NCBI GenBank assembly: GCA_944322145.1
Contig: CALUNW010000003.1
Span: 62,001 to 126,000 of the forward strand
Origin: an uncultured Atopobiaceae bacterium
Lineage (GTDB): Bacteria; Actinomycetota; Coriobacteriia; Coriobacteriales; Atopobiaceae
Direction: 5' to 3'
Length of the DNA: 64,000 bases
A model generated the notes under the pieces. That model saw only the letters and a program-made list of their open reading frames with translations. It did no database searches and had not been told where the DNA came from. The position numbers and the translations under genes are program-made. Below are positions 7,891 through 16,031 of this stretch, piece by piece; positions within the stretch are counted from its first letter, which is position 1; every line of letters begins with the position of its first letter.

Positions 7891-8831
7891 TGGCTGACGT
7901 CAAGAAGGTCGCCACGCGCCAGAGCTACGGCGAGGCCCTCGTGGAGCTCGGCGCCGAGCACGACGACTTCGTCGTCTTTGACGCGGATCTCGCGGCCGCC
8001 ACGCAGACCGGCAAGTTCAAGGCCGCCTACCCCGACCGCTTCTTCGACGCGGGCATCGCCGAGTCCAACATGATGGGCCTGGCCGCCGGCGTCGCCACCA
8101 CGGGTCGCGTGGCCTTTGCGAGCACCTTCGCGATGTTCGCCGCCGGCCGCGCCTTCGAACAGGTCCGCAACTCCATCGGCTACCCGCACCTCAACGTGAA
8201 GATCGGCGCCACGCACGCCGGCATCTCCGTGGGCGAGGACGGCGCCACGCACCAGTGCAACGAGGACATCGCCCTCATGCGCACCATCCCGGGCATGACC
8301 GTCATCGTGCCCGCCGACGACGTGGAGGCCAAGGCCGCCGTGCGCGCCGCCTACGAGACCGACGGCCCTGTCTACATGCGCTTCGGCCGTCTGGCCGTGC
8401 CGGTGTTCAACGACCTGGAGACCTACGAGTTCCAGCTGGGCAAGGGCGTCGTCCTGCGCGAGGGCACCGACGTGACCATCGTCGCCACGGGCCTCATGGT
8501 CGCCGAGGCGCTCGCCGCCGCCGACGAGCTCGTCGAGAAGGGCGTCTCCGCCGAGGTCATCAACATCCACACGATCAAGCCGCTCGACGAGGAGCTCGTC
8601 CGCGCGAGCGCCGCGAAGACCGGCCACGTGGTCACCGCCGAGGAGCACTCGGTGATCGGCGGCCTGGGCGACGCCGTGCTGTCGGCCCTGGCCGAGAACC
8701 CCGTTCCCGCGCGCAAGCTCGGCGTGAACGACGTCTTCGGCGAGTCCGGACCCGCCGTGGACCTGCTCCACAAGTACAACCTCGATGCGGCCGGCGTCGT
8801 GGCCGCGGTCGAGGGTCTTCTCGCCAAGTAG
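7890..8831 (+). CDS. Transketolase, C-terminal subunit
   Basis: This 313-residue partner of the preceding gene holds the pyrimidine-binding and C-terminal domains. Seen are RQSYGEALVELGAEHDDFVV, FDAGIAESNMMGLAAGVATTGR with the catalytic Glu that activates thiamine diphosphate, ATHAGISVGEDGATHQCNEDIA, MTVIVPADDVE and AEEHSVIGGLGDAV. The start is set by the one-base overlap with the upstream stop. The two genes make sense only together. Confidence 0.95.
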   Translation: MADVKKVATRQSYGEALVELGAEHDDFVVFDADLAAATQTGKFKAAYPDRFFDAGIAESNMMGLAAGVATTGRVAFASTFAMFAAGRAFEQVRNSIGYPHLNVKIGATHAGISVGEDGATHQCNEDIALMRTIPGMTVIVPADDVEAKAAVRAAYETDGPVYMRFGRLAVPVFNDLETYEFQLGKGVVLREGTDVTIVATGLMVAEALAAADELVEKGVSAEVINIHTIKPLDEELVRASAAKTGHVVTAEEHSVIGGLGDAVLSALAENPVPARKLGVNDVFGESGPAVDLLHKYNLDAAGVVAAVEGLLAK

Positions 8832-8842
8832 CGTCATCGTTC

Positions 8843-8877
8843 GGCGCGCCCGGGAGGCATGCTCTTCCGGGCGCGCC
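8843..8877 (+). terminator. Hairpin between transketolase and rpiB
   Basis: The 11-bp arms GGCGCGCCCGG and CCGGGCGCGCC enclose 13 nt and are followed by CTCTTT. The weak T tract suggests partial termination or mRNA stabilisation inside the operon. Confidence 0.6.
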
Positions 8878-8896
8878 CTCTTTCAGGGGGAAAGAA

Positions 8897-9361
8897 ATGC
8901 GTCTTGCCATCGGGAACGACCACTCCGCGCTCGCCATCAAGGCCGAGGTCGTCGAGCACCTGCGCGCCCGCGGCGTCGAGCTCGTGGACGTGGGCACCAA
9001 CAGCGAGGAGAGCTTCGACTACGCCATCAGCGGCTACCGCGTGGGGCGCCTCGTGGCTGACGGCGAGGTCGACGGCGGCGTGCTCATCTGCGGCACGGGC
9101 GTGGGCATCAGCCTCGCCGCCAACAAGGTCGACGGCGTGCGCGCCTGCGTGTGCTCCGAGCCCTACTCCGCAGAGCTCTCCAAGCGTCACAACGACAGCA
9201 ACGTCATCTGCTTCGGCGCGCGCGTCATTGGGCCCGAGATGGCCAAGTGCATCGTGGACGCCTGGATGGACGCCGAGTTCGAGGGCGGCCGCCACGCCCG
9301 CCGCGTGGGCCAGATCATGGAGATCCAGGACACGCAGCGCCTGGCCGCCGCGGAGCAGTAG
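8897..9361 (+). CDS. rpiB: Ribose-5-phosphate isomerase B
   Basis: It interconverts ribose-5-P and ribulose-5-P. At 154 residues it has the normal RpiB/LacAB length. The proton-transfer residues are in place: Asp8-His9 in GNDHSALAIK, Cys65 in ICGTGVGISLAANK, and the phosphate-binding region RHNDSNVICFGARVIG. GGGGGAAAG lies just ahead of the ATG. It closes the pentose operon. The single RpiB-like chain and the neighbours argue against LacA/LacB (galactose-6-P isomerase). Confidence 0.93.
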   Translation: MRLAIGNDHSALAIKAEVVEHLRARGVELVDVGTNSEESFDYAISGYRVGRLVADGEVDGGVLICGTGVGISLAANKVDGVRACVCSEPYSAELSKRHNDSNVICFGARVIGPEMAKCIVDAWMDAEFEGGRHARRVGQIMEIQDTQRLAAAEQ

Positions 9362-9392
9362 GACGCCTGAGTTCTTCTCGCCGCGTTTTCGC

Positions 9393-9482
9393 AGGTGCCG
9401 GAATCCCGTCATATGCGTGCCGTCCGTACGCAGATGACCGGATTCCGGCACCTTTTGTACGCATATGCCGGGAATTTGGCAC
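9393..9482. repeat. Family C palindrome
   Basis: The hairpin 9393-9453 has arms beginning AGGTGCCGGAATCC and ending GGATTCCGGCACCT, then TTTT. A downstream extension carries ACGCATAT and GGCACC again. GGCACCTTTT, ACGCATAT, GGGAAT and GGCACC occur in the same order in the large palindrome at 57198-57364. Confidence 0.75.
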
Positions 9483-9630
9483 CGAGGCGCGCAGAACGCT
9501 GAAATCTGGCACCTGGGGTTTTGCGCCGGGGCCGCTCTTCTCGCCCGCTGCCCGATACGTGTGCAACGAAGGGCCTCCCTATGGGTAAGGTGAGTCACAT
9601 CGTGCACACACCCCGTTCAAGGGAGGCATC

Positions 9631-11706
9631 ATGGCTGCAAAGGGAACCGAGAAGGTCAAGAACGTGGTCCTTGTGGGCCAAGGCGGCGTGGGCAAGACCA
9701 TGCTGGCCGAGGCCATGCTCCACCTGACGGGGCGTACCACTCGTCTGGGCGGCCACGCCGGCACCAAGCCCACGCTTGACTATGACGGCGAGGAGGGCGA
9801 GCGCGGCTTCTCCATCTCCACCGCCATCGCTCCGATCTCCTGGGAGGGTACGCGCCTGAACGTGCTCGACGCCCCCTGCTACCCCGACTTCGTCGGCGAC
9901 GCCTACGCGGCCATGAGCGCCTGCGAGACCGCCGTCTTCGTCGTCGACGCTGCCTCGGGTCCGGGCACCATCACCACCCGCCTGTGGTATGCGGCCGAGG
10001 AGCTCAGCCTCTCCCGTGCCCTGTTCATCAACCGCCTGGACCGCCCGGATGCCGACTTTGACGTCGCCTTCGCCGCGCTCCAGGAGCGCTTTGGCACCAA
10101 CCTCGGTGCCGTGACCATCCCGATGGGCTCCGGCGACGCCTTCAGGGGCATCATCGACGTCGTCCACATGAAGGCCCGCCACCTCGAGAACGGCAAGCCG
10201 GTCGTCGAGGACGTCCCTGCCGAGTTCGCCGACGCCGCCGACGCAGCCCGCGCCCAGCTCACCGAGCTCGTCGTGGAGGCCGACGACGAGATCATGATGA
10301 AGTACCTCGAGGGCGAGGAGGTCACGCAGGACGAGCTCGAGGGCCTGCTGGCCAAGGCCATCCGCGAGCGCGTCTTCGTGCCCGTCTTCTCCGGCAGCTG
10401 CGTCCGCGAGGAGGGCGTCATCTCCTTCATGGACGCCGCCGTGGCGTGGTTCCCCACGATGGCGGACTTCGGCCGCATCCCGCTGGTCAACGGCGAGCAG
10501 CTCGACATCTCCGAGGACGACGAGCGCCCCGTGGTCTTTGCCTTCAAGTCCCTCAACGACCCGCAGAACGGCCGCCTCTCCTTCCTCAAGGTCCTCGCCG
10601 GCACCATCACGCCGGGCATCGAGCTCACCAACGCCCGCACCCGCAAGACCGAGCGCCTGGGCCACCTCTACCAGATGTGCGGCAAGGAGACCACCGACGT
10701 CCAGTCCGCAGCCGCTGGCGACATCGTGGTCGTCCCCAAGCTCGAGGCCATGACCGGCGACACGCTCTCCGTGACCGGCAAGGTCGAGGCCGCCGAGTTC
10801 CGCTTCCCCAACTCGCTCTACCGCATCGCCATCGAGCCCGACGCCCGCGGCACCGAGGGCAAGCTCTACGCCTTCCTCGAGAAGAGCGCCGACGCCGATC
10901 CCACCCTCAAGGTCGAGCGCGACGAGGACACCGGTCAGACCGTCATCTCCGCCATCGGCGAGGCCCAGGTCAGCGTCCTTCTCGACCGTCTTGAGGACCG
11001 AGCGGGCATCACCGCCCACACCGTGGCGCTCAAGATCCCGTATCGCGAGACCATCCGTCGCGTCGCCTCCGCCCAGGGCCGCCACAAGAAGCAGACCGGC
11101 GGCGCCGGCCAGTACGGCGACTGCTGGCTGCGCATCGAGCCCAACCCGGGTGCGGGCTACGAGTTTGCCGACGAGGTCGTGGGCGGCCACATCCCGCGCG
11201 GCTTCATCCCCGCCATCGACAAGGGCGTTCAGGAGACCATGCGCGAGGGCGTGCTCGCCGGCTACCCGATGATCGACGTCAAGGTCGCCGTCTACGAGGG
11301 CTCCTACCACCCCGTCGACTCCAACGAGATGGCGTTCAAGACCGCCGCGCGCATCGGCTTCCAGAAGGCCGTCGACCAGGCCGAGCCCGTCCTGCTTGAG
11401 CCCATGGCGCACCTGCGCATCACCGTGCCCGAGAGCTACGCCGGCTCCGTCATGGGCGACGTCTCCGCCTCCCGCGGCCGCGTCGAGGGCATGGAGGCTG
11501 GCACCGGCGCGACCGCCGGCGAGACCACCGTCGTGGCCACCATCCCGTACGCCGAGGTCACCGACTACGCTACCCGCCTGCGCTCGCTCTCCCGCGGCAC
11601 CGGCGAGTTCGAGCTCGAGGTCTCCGGCTACGAGCAGGTCCCGCACGACATCCAGCAGAAGCTCGCGGCCGAGTATGCCGCCCGTCGCGCCGCCGGCGAG
11701 AAGTAG
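9631..11706 (+). CDS. EF-G-like translation GTPase paralogue
   Basis: At 691 residues it has the full elongation factor G domain plan: G domain with P-loop GQGGVGKT (residues 16-23), domain II, then domains III-V with GGAGQYGDCWLRIEP, GGHIPRGFIPAIDKGVQE and SRGRVEGMEAG. It is not canonical EF-G: switch II, normally DTPGHVDF with the catalytic His, reads DAPCYPDF, and the G4 motif NKxD reads NRLD. Actinobacteria carry such divergent EF-G paralogues (FusA2 type), whose role is unsettled. GGGAGG lies five bases ahead of the ATG. No ribosomal genes are nearby. Confidence 0.85.
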   Translation: MAAKGTEKVKNVVLVGQGGVGKTMLAEAMLHLTGRTTRLGGHAGTKPTLDYDGEEGERGFSISTAIAPISWEGTRLNVLDAPCYPDFVGDAYAAMSACETAVFVVDAASGPGTITTRLWYAAEELSLSRALFINRLDRPDADFDVAFAALQERFGTNLGAVTIPMGSGDAFRGIIDVVHMKARHLENGKPVVEDVPAEFADAADAARAQLTELVVEADDEIMMKYLEGEEVTQDELEGLLAKAIRERVFVPVFSGSCVREEGVISFMDAAVAWFPTMADFGRIPLVNGEQLDISEDDERPVVFAFKSLNDPQNGRLSFLKVLAGTITPGIELTNARTRKTERLGHLYQMCGKETTDVQSAAAGDIVVVPKLEAMTGDTLSVTGKVEAAEFRFPNSLYRIAIEPDARGTEGKLYAFLEKSADADPTLKVERDEDTGQTVISAIGEAQVSVLLDRLEDRAGITAHTVALKIPYRETIRRVASAQGRHKKQTGGAGQYGDCWLRIEPNPGAGYEFADEVVGGHIPRGFIPAIDKGVQETMREGVLAGYPMIDVKVAVYEGSYHPVDSNEMAFKTAARIGFQKAVDQAEPVLLEPMAHLRITVPESYAGSVMGDVSASRGRVEGMEAGTGATAGETTVVATIPYAEVTDYATRLRSLSRGTGEFELEVSGYEQVPHDIQQKLAAEYAARRAAGEK

Positions 11707-11717
11707 CCTGTAAATGC

Positions 11718-11748
11718 CTGTAAATTGGGGACAGTCCCCAATTAACAG
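11718..11748. repeat. Family A palindrome, short form
   Basis: CTGTAAATT and AATTAACAG flank the palindromic core GGGGACAGTCCCC, starting 12 bp after the EF-G-like stop codon. Confidence 0.8.
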
Positions 11749-11757
11749 AACCCCCAC

Positions 11758-11790
11758 GCGGGCGGTCGGTCCCAGTGTCCGATCGCCCGC
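11758..11790 (+). terminator. Hairpin after the EF-G-like gene
   Basis: Arms GCGGGCGGTCGG and CCGATCGCCCGC pair over 12 positions with one mismatch. There is no T tract, so termination strength is uncertain. Confidence 0.5.
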
Positions 11791-11797
11791 AGTTGGG

Positions 11798-11803
11798 TAA
11801 AAT
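11798..11803 (+). promoter_or_regulatory. -10 box TAAAAT upstream of fprA
   Basis: TAAAAT lies 48 bp before the fprA start in a short AT-richer patch, in the style of the GGTAgAAT boxes of the tRNA genes. No clear -35 is visible. Confidence 0.4.
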
Positions 11804-11851
11804 GCTACTCGTTTGCTAACACATACGGTCGTTGTACGACAGGAGGACAGC

Positions 11852-13039
11852 ATGCTTTCCGCAGTTCAGATCAAGTCCGACGTCTATTGGGTCGGCGCGC
11901 TCGACTGGAACGCGCGCGAGTTCCACGGCTATACCACCGAGGCGGGCATCACCTACAACGCCTACCTCATCCTGGACGAGAAGGTCACTCTCATCGACAC
12001 CGCAAAGGTGACCTTCAAAGACGAGCTCATCGAGCGCATCTCCTCGGTGATCGACCCTTCCAAGATCGACGTGCTCATCGCCAACCACGTGGAGATGGAC
12101 CACTCGGGGTCCACGCCCCTCATCCATGAGCTTGCCCCGGGCGCGCAGATCTACTGCTCAGCGCCCCAGGGCGTCAAGAACATGACCGCCCACTACGGCG
12201 ATCTTGGCTACAACGGCGTCAAGACCGGCGACACCCTCTGCATCGGCAAGCGCACGCTGGCCTTTGTCCAGACGCCCATGGTCCACTGGCCGGACAACAT
12301 GGTCACCTATGACGCCTACGACAAGATCCTCTTCTCCAACGACGCCTTCGGCCAGCACTTTGCCAGCTCGGCGCGCTTTGACGACGAGAACGACCTCTGC
12401 GAGATCATGCACCAGGCACGCAAGTACTATGCCAACATCGTGCAGCCGTATCGTACCCAGGCCGCCGCGGCGGTGAAGGCCGTGCGCTCGCTCGGCCCCG
12501 ACGCGCTCGACATGATCTGCCCGGCGCACGGCGTCATCTGGCGCAGCCACGTCGAGGACATCCTGCGCGCCTATGAGGAGGACTTCGTCTCCGGCGTGGT
12601 GCGCGAGCGCGCCCTGGTGGTCTATGACTCCATGTGGCACTCCACCGAGAAGATCGCCCGTGCGCTGGTGGACGGCTTCCTTGCCGCCGGGATTCCCGCC
12701 CAGCTCATGGACCTCAAGGAGAACCACATCTCCAACGTCATGGACGTCTTCCTGGACTGCAAGTACGTGTGCGTGGGCTCGCCGACCCTCAACAGCCAGA
12801 TGCTGCCCACCGTGGCGAGCTTCCTCACGTACATGAAGGGCCTCTCGCCCAAGAACGACAACCGCGTGGGTCTGGCGTTTGGCTCCTATGGCTGGGCCCC
12901 GCTCGGTCCCAACAACGTGGGCAAGGAGCTCGAGGCCGCCGGCTTCCAGCTTCCCGAGAAGACCTTCGCCGCGAACTGGATTCCGGGGGATGATCAGCTC
13001 ACCGCGGCTCGTGACCTCGTTGCCAGGCTCGTGGGCTAG
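11852..13039 (+). CDS. fprA: FprA-family diiron flavoprotein (A-type flavoprotein)
   Basis: The N-terminal metallo-beta-lactamase-like domain carries the diiron ligands in NHVEMDHSG and VHWPDNMVTYD and a further ligand in CPAHG. The C-terminal flavodoxin domain (from about residue 255, ALVVYDSMWHSTEKIA) binds FMN. At 395 residues it matches the rubredoxin:oxygen oxidoreductase/FprA group, which reduces O2 to water or NO to N2O in anaerobes. AGGAGGACAG directly precedes the start. Together with the rubrerythrin at 59.6 kb it forms an oxygen-defence set; which gas is the main substrate cannot be told. Confidence 0.95.
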   Translation: MLSAVQIKSDVYWVGALDWNAREFHGYTTEAGITYNAYLILDEKVTLIDTAKVTFKDELIERISSVIDPSKIDVLIANHVEMDHSGSTPLIHELAPGAQIYCSAPQGVKNMTAHYGDLGYNGVKTGDTLCIGKRTLAFVQTPMVHWPDNMVTYDAYDKILFSNDAFGQHFASSARFDDENDLCEIMHQARKYYANIVQPYRTQAAAAVKAVRSLGPDALDMICPAHGVIWRSHVEDILRAYEEDFVSGVVRERALVVYDSMWHSTEKIARALVDGFLAAGIPAQLMDLKENHISNVMDVFLDCKYVCVGSPTLNSQMLPTVASFLTYMKGLSPKNDNRVGLAFGSYGWAPLGPNNVGKELEAAGFQLPEKTFAANWIPGDDQLTAARDLVARLVG

Positions 13040-13060
13040 CGGAAATCGATATTCCTGGAG

Positions 13061-13093
13061 AGGCCGCCCGGGCTTTGCCCGGGCGGCCTTTTT
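13061..13093 (+). terminator. Terminator of fprA
   Basis: The 13-bp perfect arms 13061-13073 and 13077-13089 enclose TTT and run into a five-T tract. Confidence 0.95.
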
Positions 13094-13226
13094 CGCGGCT
13101 GTGCCAGAGCTGGCTCGAAGCTATCTCATAGCTGACAGATAACTTCATACTAAAATTGTATAGTTTAAAGTACTAGACAGTGACAATTTCATATGCCACG
13201 ATGTTGACGTGTCGAGAGGAGGCAAG

Positions 13227-14243
13227 GTGAGAGAAGATCGCCTTATCGTGGGATATGAGTCGGCATTGAGCTTCTGGCGGGCGACGCGCGCGGCTGCTTC
13301 CGTGCAACACGTGCTCGAGCCGTCCGGTAGAACATACGGAGCGCTTCGGCCGCCTCTCTCCGAACGCGCTCGCCGCGTGCTCGCCCTCTGTGGCGGAGAG
13401 GCCCCGCTCGACGTTGTCGTCTCTCGAAAAGAGGAGCGTCACAACTGTGACTTGATCGCAGATCACGTGTGGCGCGGGCCGCTCACGCGGGAGCATCTGG
13501 TCGACCTTGGCCAGGGTGTGTATGTCTGCGTCATGCCGGCGGTGTTTTCCCAGCTCGCCCACTCTCTTGACGAAATCAGCCTTGCGGAGATCGCCTATGA
13601 GATGACCGGGACCTACGGCATTGCGCCGTGGGAGGATGATGGCGCGCACGCTCGACTTGAGCCCCTTGTTGATATTGCGGGGCTTTGTGGATATGCCACC
13701 TCGGCCCGTCTGTTGGGTGTCCGCGGCGCCCGCCGTGCCTGTGCCGCTCTCGATATTGTTGTGGCTGGCTCGAATTCTCCCAGAGAGACAGACACGGCGA
13801 TCTTTCTGTCGCTCGGAAGGGGGAGAGGCGGTCTGGGAGCTGCAGGGTTCAAGATGAACGCCCCCGTCGCTCTTACCGACCGCCTAGCAAGCATGGTGGG
13901 ACAGAAAACGATCGTCCCTGACTTCTCTTGGCCAAATGGCACGGTGATGGAATATGACAGCGACCAAGAGCATCAATCACCCGCTGCCCGTGCACGTGAC
14001 GAGAGGAAGCGTCGTGCGTACCGAGCGGAGGGTATGGACTGTCTTACGCTGACTAACGGCATCTTGAGGAGCAACCACGAACTCAACCTCTTTTGTGAGG
14101 AGCTGGAGAAAAGCCTCGGCCTGCGTCGGGCGCCTGCGAGCGAGCGCATGCTCGCGAGGCGCCGTGAGCTGAGGCAGAGGCTGTTTGGGCTGGAGACCGA
14201 GTCGGCGGCGCTTCTGGAGCTTTCGCGTGAGGGTGGAGCTTGA
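13227..14243 (+). CDS. Unknown protein with a possible C-terminal PD-(D/E)XK nuclease-like domain
   Basis: I cannot assign this 338-residue protein. The N-terminal part (GYESALSFWRATRAAA; HVWRGPLTREHLVDLGQGVY) looks like the helical lead-in of AbiEi/DUF559-type proteins. The C-terminal part shows an acidic pattern, SPRETDTAI, VPDFSWP, VMEYDSDQEH and ERKRRAYRAEGMDCLTLT, spaced as in DUF559/Vsr-like endonucleases. The GTG at 13227 is chosen for GAGGAGG five bases upstream. Third-position GC is lower than in the neighbours and the gene lies between an AT-rich leader and a large palindrome, which suggests transfer. The nuclease assignment is a hypothesis. Confidence 0.6.
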   Translation: MREDRLIVGYESALSFWRATRAAASVQHVLEPSGRTYGALRPPLSERARRVLALCGGEAPLDVVVSRKEERHNCDLIADHVWRGPLTREHLVDLGQGVYVCVMPAVFSQLAHSLDEISLAEIAYEMTGTYGIAPWEDDGAHARLEPLVDIAGLCGYATSARLLGVRGARRACAALDIVVAGSNSPRETDTAIFLSLGRGRGGLGAAGFKMNAPVALTDRLASMVGQKTIVPDFSWPNGTVMEYDSDQEHQSPAARARDERKRRAYRAEGMDCLTLTNGILRSNHELNLFCEELEKSLGLRRAPASERMLARRRELRQRLFGLETESAALLELSREGGA

Positions 14244-14463
14244 TTTGCCCCTTGGTGCGACGCCGCGGGCGCGGCGTGCACGATTTGCCCCTAGGTGCGA
14301 CGAGAATAATAGGCGTCCGCGCTAAGGGGCCGAGGTCGATGGAGTGTTTTCCCAGTTGTATTCAAAAGGGTCTCACATGGGGTCGTCTCGGTCTTCAGAC
14401 GAACGTCGCACCAAGATGCAAATCGTGCAAGAAAGAACGTAAACGTCGCACCAAAGGGCAAAC
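14242..14463. repeat. Family E compound inverted repeat (GTCGCACCAA units)
   Basis: The left arm 14242-14302 holds two direct copies of GATTTGCCCCT-GGTGCGACG. The right arm 14403-14463 holds two copies of the complement, starting CGTCGCACCAA. About 100 bp of unrelated sequence lies between. It fills most of the 360-bp gap between the unknown protein and the CNNM/CBS gene. Confidence 0.75.
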
Positions 14464-14604
14464 CATTCAAAACCGGGGCAAGGTGCGTCGCGTCGTGGTT
14501 AATCTTGTGGCGACCTGCTAAAATCAATCCATTGTGTCGAGGTCCCATCGTCCCGACCTCCGGCATGCATCTGATCCCCGACCGAGGAGGTTGCGCACAG
14601 GCGC

Positions 14605-15948
14605 ATGGACGTAGCGATAAGTATTGTGGTCACTTTCCTGCTCACCCTGGCAAACGGCTATTTCTCGATGTCCGAGCTGGCCGTGGTGAGCGCCAAGAGA
14701 GCGGTTCTCGAGCCTGAGGCGGAGGAGGGTGACCGAAGAGCGCGCAGCGCCTTGGACCTCGCCTCAAACTCCGAGCAGTTCCTCGCCACCATTCAGGTGG
14801 CCATCACCTTGGTGGGCTTTGCGTCGTCCGCCTTTGCGAGCACGAGCCTCTCAGACCCGCTCGGGTCCTGGTTCATGAGCCTCGGCATGCCCGAGGGCAT
14901 CGCCCAGCCGCTCGCCCCCGTCCTCATCACCCTCGCGGTTTCCTATCTCTCCATCGTTGCTGGCGAGCTTGTGCCCAAGCGCATGGCTCTCTCCAACGCG
15001 GAGGCCGTCGCCAAGTCCGTCTCGGGCCCGATTCGCGGCTTCATGCATATCGCGCGCCCGCTCGTGTGGCTCACCGCCAAGTCCGCCAATGGCCTCTCCG
15101 CCCTGCTGGGCGTCAAGTCCGCCGACGAGCGCGATAGCGTCTCGGAGGAAGAGATCAAGTACATGGTCACTGACGCCGACGAGCTCACCGACCAGGAGAA
15201 GTCGATGATTCACGAGGTCATCGACATGGGCGACACCATCGCCCGCGAGGTCATGGTCCCGCGCGTCGACATGACCGCCATGGAGGACACCTCGTCGCTT
15301 ACCGAGGTCCTCGCCGTCATGCGTCGCACCGGCTACTCGCGCATACCCATCTACCACGATTCCGTGGACCGCATCGTGGGTATCGCGCACATCAAGGACA
15401 TTATCAGTCCGATTCTTGACGAGGGCCGCGCGTCCGATCCCGTCGCCGGCCACGTGCGCTCCGCCGACTTCGTTCCGGACACCAAGGACATCATCCCGCT
15501 GCTCTCCGAGATGCAGTCGAGCCACGACCAGATGGTCATCGTCGTCGACGAGTACGGCGGCACCGCCGGCATCATTACGGTCGAGGACATCGTCGAGGAG
15601 GTCGTGGGCGAGATCGAGGACGAGTTCGACCCCGACAACAAGTACCTCACCAAGCTCTCCGACCGCGAGTGGCTCGTCGACGGCCGCTTCTCGATAGATG
15701 ACGCCATCGAGCTCGGTTGGCCCATCGAGGACAGCGAGGAGTATGAGACTGTCGCCGGCTTCGTGCTCGAGCTTGCCGACAAGGTTCCGCACCCAGGCGA
15801 CATCATCGAGAAGGACGGGTACCAGTTCCGCGTGCAGTCCATGCGGGGCCGCCGCCTCTCGATGCTGCGCGTCGTCGCGCCCGAGCCCGTCATCGAGGAG
15901 ACGGATGACGCTGACGGCGATAAGAGCGCTGACTCAGAGAAGGAGTAA
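14605..15948 (+). CDS. CNNM/CorC-family membrane protein with CBS domains (HlyC/CorC type)
   Basis: Domains in order: CNNM transmembrane domain (residues about 1-180, with LTLANGYFSMSELAVVSAKR), acidic linker EEEIKYMVTDADE, a CBS pair (about 205-330; VMVPRVDMTAM, GYSRIPIYHDSVDRIVGIAH, DEYGGTAGIITVEDIVEEVV) and a C-terminal CorC_HlyC domain (from about 345). At 447 residues it is a full-length member. The family is linked to Mg2+ and other divalent-cation transport. The start is the only good ATG; GAGGAGG lies about 15 bases upstream, a long spacing. Confidence 0.93.
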   Translation: MDVAISIVVTFLLTLANGYFSMSELAVVSAKRAVLEPEAEEGDRRARSALDLASNSEQFLATIQVAITLVGFASSAFASTSLSDPLGSWFMSLGMPEGIAQPLAPVLITLAVSYLSIVAGELVPKRMALSNAEAVAKSVSGPIRGFMHIARPLVWLTAKSANGLSALLGVKSADERDSVSEEEIKYMVTDADELTDQEKSMIHEVIDMGDTIAREVMVPRVDMTAMEDTSSLTEVLAVMRRTGYSRIPIYHDSVDRIVGIAHIKDIISPILDEGRASDPVAGHVRSADFVPDTKDIIPLLSEMQSSHDQMVIVVDEYGGTAGIITVEDIVEEVVGEIEDEFDPDNKYLTKLSDREWLVDGRFSIDDAIELGWPIEDSEEYETVAGFVLELADKVPHPGDIIEKDGYQFRVQSMRGRRLSMLRVVAPEPVIEETDDADGDKSADSEKE

Positions 15949-16031
15949 GGCCCGCGGCGGCAAATTCATTACAATGTTCTGAGATACGCCGCCCGCCTCC
16001 CCGGCGGGCCCGAGCGAAGGGGAGCCGGGCA

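Noticed and set aside
8897-9361. Galactose-6-phosphate isomerase (LacA/LacB)
   Set aside because: There is a single RpiB-length gene with Cys65 and Asp8-His9 in a pentose operon; LacA and LacB come as a pair with tagatose genes.
9595-11853. 752-codon minus-strand frame opposite the EF-G-like gene
   Set aside because: It is an antisense shadow: Gly/Val/Asp-rich low-complexity translation, with every EF-G motif in the other strand.
14240-14521. 93-residue frame across the family E repeat
   Set aside because: It is a translation of the inverted repeat units; the CxxC-like pattern arises from the repeated GTCGCACCAA sequence.
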